Shown: piece after piece, positions 6,602 through 10,172 of the stretch | Layout of the letters: every line of letters begins with the position of its first letter | Numbering within the stretch: the stretch's first letter is position 1 | Assembly (NCBI GenBank): GCA_044360305.1 | Contig: JBIKKQ010000126.1 | Coordinates: 1 to 10,172 of the forward strand | Length of the DNA stretch: 10,172 nucleotides | Direction of reading: 5' to 3' | From: QWPN01 sp044360305 | GTDB taxonomy: Bacteria; Planctomycetota; Planctomycetia; Pirellulales; UBA1268 | Program-made: the position numbers and the translations under genes | The notes under the pieces: model-generated | The model's input: only the letters and a program-made list of their open reading frames with translations | Database searches by the model: none | What the model was told of the DNA's origin: nothing

Positions 6602-7605
6602 CGGTCGGCGTCCTCGGAGGCGGCCCGGCGGGCGGCGGCCGGGCCGGCCTGGTGCCGCTCGGGGTGCCGCGGGTCGTAGTCGAGCAGGTCGTAGAGTTCC
6701 TCGCGCGAGAGCATCAGGTCGAGCAGGCTCTCCTGCGTCCCCTCGGCGGCGAGCAGGGCGAGTCCGGCCTCCATCGCCTTCAGCCCCAACCGGAGGAGCG
6801 TCACGGGATACAGGACCGCCGTGAATCCGAGATCGGCGAGGTCGGCGATCGACATCAGCGGACTGACGCCGAACTCGGTCATGTTGGCGATCAGTGGCGT
6901 GACCGCTGCCCCGCCCGCGCCGAACTCGCGGCCGACGGTGGCGAACTCGTTGCGGTCGGCCAGCGCCTCCGGAAAGAGCCAGTCGGCGCCCGCATCCCGG
7001 TAGGCACGCAGCCGGCGCAGGCAGTCGTCGAAGCCGTTGACCCCGCGAGCGTCGGTGCGGGCGATGAGCACCGTCTCCGGGTCGCGCCGGCCGGCACGGG
7101 CGGCCGCGATCCGTTCGCACATCGCCGCCGGCTCGATCACCTGCTTGCCCGACAGGTGCCCGCAGCGTTTCCCTGCCGGGCCGCCGGTCGCCGCGCCGGG
7201 GCCGGGCTGGTCCTCGATCTGCACCGCCGCGGCCCCCGCCGCCTCGAGGAGCCGCACGGTCTCCTCCACGTCGCGCGGCCCGCCGAAGCCGGTGTCGGCA
7301 TCGACGATCAGCGGCAGCGTCGTGGCCCGCGCGAGGATCCGCGTCTGCTCGACGAGCTGGTCGCGGCCGAACAGGCCGATGTCGGGAACGCCGAGCGTGC
7401 CGGCCGAGAAGGCGGCGCCGGAAAGATAGACCGCATCGAAGCCGGCCTGCTCGACGAGTTTTGCCGCCAGTGCGAACGGCGCCCCGACGACGCCGAGGGG
7501 CTCCTCCGTCGCCGCCTGCCGGAGCCGGCCGCCGCCGGCGCTCGTCGCGGGGCCGAACGGTGCCGGCTGGTGCGCCGGGCGGGACGGGGACGGTTCGTGG
7601 GGCAT
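6598..7605 (-). CDS. prpB: Methylisocitrate lyase (isocitrate lyase/PEP mutase superfamily)
   Basis: By family this cleaves 2-methylisocitrate to pyruvate and succinate in the methylcitrate cycle. The 335-aa product shows the superfamily motifs: GAPFALAAKLVEQAGFDAVYLSG (about 41-63), the metal-binding VDADTGFGG at 101-109, EDQ at 131-133, the catalytic-loop KRCGH at 146-150, LIARTDARG near 180-188, and YPVTLLRLGLKAME at 266-279. KRCGH is the lyase signature and argues against PEP mutase or oxaloacetate decarboxylase. Between EDQ and KRCGH lie 12 residues, Gly/Ala/Pro-rich (134-145), against about 3-4 in E. coli PrpB as I recall it. A roughly 25-residue Pro-rich N-terminal tail is also unusual. 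The ATG at 7603-7605 is supported by AGGA six bases upstream. prpC overlaps its stop by 4 bases. No prpD, acnD, prpE or prpR lies in the window. Confidence 0.88.
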   Translation of the reverse strand: MPHEPSPSRPAHQPAPFGPATSAGGGRLRQAATEEPLGVVGAPFALAAKLVEQAGFDAVYLSGAAFSAGTLGVPDIGLFGRDQLVEQTRILARATTLPLIVDADTGFGGPRDVEETVRLLEAAGAAAVQIEDQPGPGAATGGPAGKRCGHLSGKQVIEPAAMCERIAAARAGRRDPETVLIARTDARGVNGFDDCLRRLRAYRDAGADWLFPEALADRNEFATVGREFGAGGAAVTPLIANMTEFGVSPLMSIADLADLGFTAVLYPVTLLRLGLKAMEAGLALLAAEGTQESLLDLMLSREELYDLLDYDPRHPERHQAGPAAARRAASEDADR

Positions 7606-7626
7606 GCGGTATCCTGCCGGGGAATC

Positions 7627-7642
7627 GGCCGCCGGGGCGGCC
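7627..7642. other. GC-rich inverted repeat in the prpB / membrane-protein divergent gap
   Basis: GGCCGCC and GGCGGCC arms face each other with 2 bases between them, so RNA could form a 6-bp stem with a 4-base loop. It lies in the probable 5' leader of prpB, 22-37 bases upstream of its ATG, and in the 75-base divergent gap. It could be an operator or leader hairpin, but in DNA this GC-rich such palindromes also arise by chance. Confidence 0.3.
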
Positions 7643-7664
7643 TGTCCGAAGTGGCGACGCGGTG

Positions 7665-7670
7665 GTTATA
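7665..7670 (-). promoter_or_regulatory. Candidate -10 box for prpBC
   Basis: TATAAC on the minus strand matches 5 of 6 consensus bases and would start transcription about 50 bases upstream of the prpB ATG. No good -35 box is visible, so activation by a regulator is possible. On the plus strand the same AT island reads TATAGG at 7667-7672, which could drive an almost leaderless transcript of the divergent membrane-protein gene at 7681. Confidence 0.35.
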
Positions 7671-7680
7671 GGTGCGGCCG

Positions 7681-9312
7681 ATGGCGAACGAAAGCACCGG
7701 CGAAAACGTGGCCGCGGATCGTGGCCCGGGCTGGTTCGGCGCGGTCCTCGAAACCGGCCTGATCCTGCTGGTGTTCGCGGCCTTCGGTGCCTGGCCCGTG
7801 CCCGACGTCAACGAGACCGTCTACCTGACGAAGGCCCGGCACCATGCCGACCCGTCGTGGGGCCATGGCGACTGGTTCCTGGGTACGACCGATGCCCACG
7901 GGGCCTTCTACCTGCTCTTCGGCCCGATCGCCGCCGCCCTGCCGCTGGAGCAGGCGGCGTGGGTCGGCCGCTGGCTCGGCTGGTTGGCGCTGGCCGTGGG
8001 ATTTCGCGCCGCGGTCGCGCCGCTGCTGACCACGGTATGGAGCCGGATCCTCGCCGCGCCGCTGTTCACGCTGGCCCTCGGCGGGACCACGATGGCGGCC
8101 GAGTGGGTCATCGGCGGCTGCGAGGCGAAGGTGTTTTCGTGGGGTCTCCTGCTCGGGGCTGTGGGAGCCTGGTTTCGCGGCCGCTGGCCCTGGGCCTGGC
8201 TGCTCGCCGGCGCCGCCACCGCGCTGCACCCGGTGGTGGGAGGCTGGGGAGCGATCGCGATGCTCGGCATGACCGGCGCCGCGCGGCTCGGCCTGATTCG
8301 TGACGCGGCCGTCGGTCCGGCCGGCCCCGCGCAGCCGCGCCGCGCCTGGATCTGGCTCCTGCCGGTGGCCGCGGTGGCCCTGGCGGCGTGGGGCATCGTG
8401 CCCGCGATCGGCCTCACGACCGGCGTCGATGCGGAGTCTCGGGCGCTGGCCGATCGGATCTACGTCGTCGAGCGGCTCCCGCACCACCTGCTGCCGCGGA
8501 CGTTCACCGAGCCGTTCGTGTCGCGGCATCTGCTCGCCGTGCTCGTCTGGCTGCTGCTCCTGCCCGCGACGCCGGCAACGGCGGCCTGGGCACGGTGCCG
8601 CGGGCTCGTCGCCGTCGCGCTCGGGATCTCGCTGACCGGCTGGCTGATCGCGGCGCTGGAGCCGTGGGCCCCGGATCTCGCCTGGCGGGTGCTGCGGTTC
8701 TACTGGTTCCGGCTGGCCGACGGGATCGTCCCGCTGGGGCTGGCCGCGGCCGCCGCGGCCCTGCTCGCCGACACCGCCGCCTGTCGCCGCTGTCTGCCGG
8801 GACGGGTCACCGCCATCCGCGCGGTGGCGATCCTCGGACTCGCCATCCATCTGGTCCTCCAGTCGGTGCACTGGCCGCTGCCGGGCCGCACCGGACTCCT
8901 GCCCCGGTCGGATGCCAAGGTGCAGGGGGCCGCCTGGGCCGACATCTGCCGCTGGGTGCGCGACGAGACGCCGGCCGACGCCTGTTTCATCACCCCGCGC
9001 GGGGCGGCGAGTTTCACCTGGCGGACCGGGCGTCGCGAGGTCGTCTGCTGGAAGAACAGCCCGCAGGACGCGGCGTCACTCGTTGAGTGGCGGAAGCGGA
9101 TCATGGACTGCTTCTCGATCGACGGCCGGAGCATCGTCGATCTGGAGCGATCCACGGCCGTCATCGGCGCGGAACGGATGCGGCAGCTGGCCGAGACGTA
9201 CGGGGCCGACCATGCCATCGTGCCGCTCGACCTGCGCTGCGTCGCCGACCTGCCGTTCGAGCGGCTGCATGCCAACGACGCGTTCGCCGTCTACCGACTC
9301 GTGCCCCCCTGA
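7681..9312 (+). CDS. Polytopic membrane protein with extracytoplasmic-type C-terminal domain (DUF6798-like)
   Basis: The 543-aa product has roughly ten hydrophobic segments: about 19-38, 74-88, 95-115, 122-140, 152-165, 170-197, 222-243, 284-300, 307-326 and 349-395 (probably two). A C-terminal domain of about 140 residues, not membrane-embedded, follows. Marked segments are VNETVYLTKARHHADPSWG (43-61) plus GDWFL after the first helix, EWVIGGCEAK (141-150), FYWFRLADGIVP (340-351), and ITPRGAASFTWRTGRREVVCWK (437-458). I recall similar segments in planctomycete and cyanobacterial membrane proteins labelled DUF6798. The layout (acidic loop after helix 1, many helices, terminal soluble domain) recalls GT-C glycosyltransferases, but that role is inference only. 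The ATG at 7681 is preceded by AGGTG six bases upstream; a GTG at 7672 is an alternative. A HAD hydrolase gene follows after 4 bases. Confidence 0.82.
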   Translation: MANESTGENVAADRGPGWFGAVLETGLILLVFAAFGAWPVPDVNETVYLTKARHHADPSWGHGDWFLGTTDAHGAFYLLFGPIAAALPLEQAAWVGRWLGWLALAVGFRAAVAPLLTTVWSRILAAPLFTLALGGTTMAAEWVIGGCEAKVFSWGLLLGAVGAWFRGRWPWAWLLAGAATALHPVVGGWGAIAMLGMTGAARLGLIRDAAVGPAGPAQPRRAWIWLLPVAAVALAAWGIVPAIGLTTGVDAESRALADRIYVVERLPHHLLPRTFTEPFVSRHLLAVLVWLLLLPATPATAAWARCRGLVAVALGISLTGWLIAALEPWAPDLAWRVLRFYWFRLADGIVPLGLAAAAAALLADTAACRRCLPGRVTAIRAVAILGLAIHLVLQSVHWPLPGRTGLLPRSDAKVQGAAWADICRWVRDETPADACFITPRGAASFTWRTGRREVVCWKNSPQDAASLVEWRKRIMDCFSIDGRSIVDLERSTAVIGAERMRQLAETYGADHAIVPLDLRCVADLPFERLHANDAFAVYRLVPP

Positions 9313-9316
9313 GCCC

Positions 9317-9982
9317 ATGCCCCCGACCGCACCCTCGATCCGCGCCGTCGTCTTCGATCTCGACGGCCTGCTCGTGAATACCGAGGAACTGTACCAGGAG
9401 GTCGGCACCGAACTGCTGCGCCGACGCGGAAAAACCTTCGGGTCCGACCTGCTCGACGCGATGATGGGGCGGCCGCAGCAGGTTTCGCTGCAGACCATGA
9501 TCGACTGGCACGGCCTGTCCGACACCGTCGAGACGCTCGCGGCCGAGACGCGGGAAATCTTCGCCGGCCTGCTCGACACCCGGCTGGCGACGATGCCGGG
9601 CGCGGTGCCGCTGTTGGACGGCCTCGCGGCCCGCGGCCTGCCGCACGCGGTCGCCACGAGCAGCGGCCCCGACTTCGCCCGCGACGTGCTCGGGCGGGTC
9701 GGGATCCGCGACCGGTTCGCGTTCGTGCTCACGAGCGCCGACGTCGTCCGCGGCAAGCCCGACCCGGAGATCTACCTGACGGCCGCCGACCGGCTCGGCG
9801 TCGAGCCCGGCGGGATGCTGGTGCTCGAGGATTCCCAGGCCGGCTGCCGGGCCGCCGTAGCCGCCGGGGCCGTCGTGGTGGCGGTTCCCGGGGGCCACAG
9901 CCTGCGGCACGACTTCAGCGGCGCCGCATGCGTCGCCGAGTCGCTCGCCGACCCGCGGCTCGCCTCGCTGCTCGACGGCTGA
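9317..9982 (+). CDS. HAD superfamily subfamily IA phosphatase / beta-phosphoglucomutase-like hydrolase
   Basis: The 221-aa cytoplasmic enzyme has all four HAD motifs: DLDG at 14-17 with nucleophile Asp14 and acid/base Asp16; motif II ATSSG at 113-117; Lys147 in GKPDPEIY (motif III); and EDSQAG at 171-176 (motif IV). The cap between motifs I and II, about 20-95, is helical and of normal subfamily IA size. The segment after motif I reads LLVNTEE, with Asn where Asp is common. The family hydrolyses or moves phosphate on small substrates such as sugar phosphates; the substrate cannot be read from the sequence, and beta-phosphoglucomutase is only one option. The ATG at 9317 was chosen because the DLDG motif sits 13 residues in, as is usual. 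It lies 4 bases after the stop of the membrane-protein gene, so the two are probably co-transcribed. Confidence 0.92.
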   Translation: MPPTAPSIRAVVFDLDGLLVNTEELYQEVGTELLRRRGKTFGSDLLDAMMGRPQQVSLQTMIDWHGLSDTVETLAAETREIFAGLLDTRLATMPGAVPLLDGLAARGLPHAVATSSGPDFARDVLGRVGIRDRFAFVLTSADVVRGKPDPEIYLTAADRLGVEPGGMLVLEDSQAGCRAAVAAGAVVVAVPGGHSLRHDFSGAACVAESLADPRLASLLDG

Positions 9983-10172
9983 CGCCGGCCGTTGACCGGG
10001 CCGATTTGGGATGCCGGGGCAGGCTGCGGCGATGTGGGGAGCCGGGCGGGGAAAACCGGTACGCCGCTCCCTGTTCACCCCCGGCTGACCCGGCCGTCGA
10101 AACCCCCCGCAGGCGGACGAGGGCGGATGCGGTGCGCCGCTCGACCAACCGCCTGCCCGGGGAGATGCGTTC
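9983..10172. other. Non-coding tail after the HAD gene
   Basis: No credible gene lies in these 190 bases to the window end. A weak inverted repeat, CGGCC (9986-9990) with GGCCG (9999-10003), sits just after the HAD stop and is followed by ATTT, so it could aid termination, but five base pairs is thin. TTGACC at 9992-9997 has no partner -10 box. A minus-strand open frame here is Arg/Ala-rich and looks spurious. Confidence 0.45.

Noticed and set aside
6589..7671. 360-codon plus-strand open frame opposite prpB
   Set aside because: The minus strand has a complete isocitrate-lyase-family enzyme with KRCGH, a Shine-Dalgarno and a coupled downstream gene; the plus frame has no domain.
7666..8871. 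401-codon minus-strand open frame opposite the membrane-protein gene
   Set aside because: It is rich in Arg, Gly, Gln and Asp and is complementary to a convincing polytopic membrane protein on plus.
8912..9316. N-terminal extension of the HAD protein, open from 8912
   Set aside because: It overlaps the end of the membrane-protein gene in another frame, and the DLDG motif belongs near the N-terminus, as with the start at 9317.
10053..10065. Thirteen bases (AAACCGGTACGCC) identical to the tmRNA 5' region at 4040-4052, possibly a partial ssrA copy or attachment site
   Set aside because: The match does not extend on either side, no integrase is present, and one 13-base match is expected by chance in a GC-rich 10-kb window.

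Overview
The window is GC-rich and gene-dense and most resembles a member of the Planctomycetota, probably near Pirellulales. This rests on the mix of families: a secreted DUF1573 protein, a DUF4432 aldose-epimerase-like protein, a large polytopic protein of a type I associate with planctomycetes (DUF6798-like, from memory), a GlmU-like nucleotidyltransferase without its acetyltransferase half, and patchy Shine-Dalgarno use. No taxonomic marker was searched, so this is an inference.

Layout. 1-230 holds two identical copies of a 117-bp-period palindromic tandem repeat. 244-2130 (minus) is a glmU-like to prs pair for nucleotide-sugar and PRPP synthesis. 2281-3423 (plus) is a DUF4432 protein. 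3446-3670 (minus) is a small two-helix membrane protein, directly downstream of a complete tmRNA gene (ssrA, 3701-4055, minus). 4056-4383 is a 328-base non-coding divergent region. 4384-5451 (plus) is an exported DUF1573 protein, converging with 5459-7605 (minus), a translationally coupled prpB-prpC pair. 7681-9982 (plus) is a two-gene unit: a polytopic membrane protein and a HAD hydrolase. 9983-10172 has no credible gene.

How the genes work together. glmU-prs is a known conserved pairing that feeds UDP-GlcNAc and PRPP pools. prpB and prpC would run two steps of the methylcitrate cycle (propionyl-CoA + oxaloacetate to 2-methylcitrate; 2-methylisocitrate to pyruvate + succinate), with the dehydratase and isomerase steps encoded elsewhere. 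ssrA supplies ribosome rescue and may share a transcript with the small membrane protein. The other genes look unrelated to each other.

I see no phage, transposase, CRISPR, toxin-antitoxin or defence genes. Most of the window is ordinary chromosomal backbone. The points most worth a second look are the hairpin-rich tandem repeat at the left edge, the tmRNA with an apparent GAC resume codon, and the ssrA to membrane-protein linkage.
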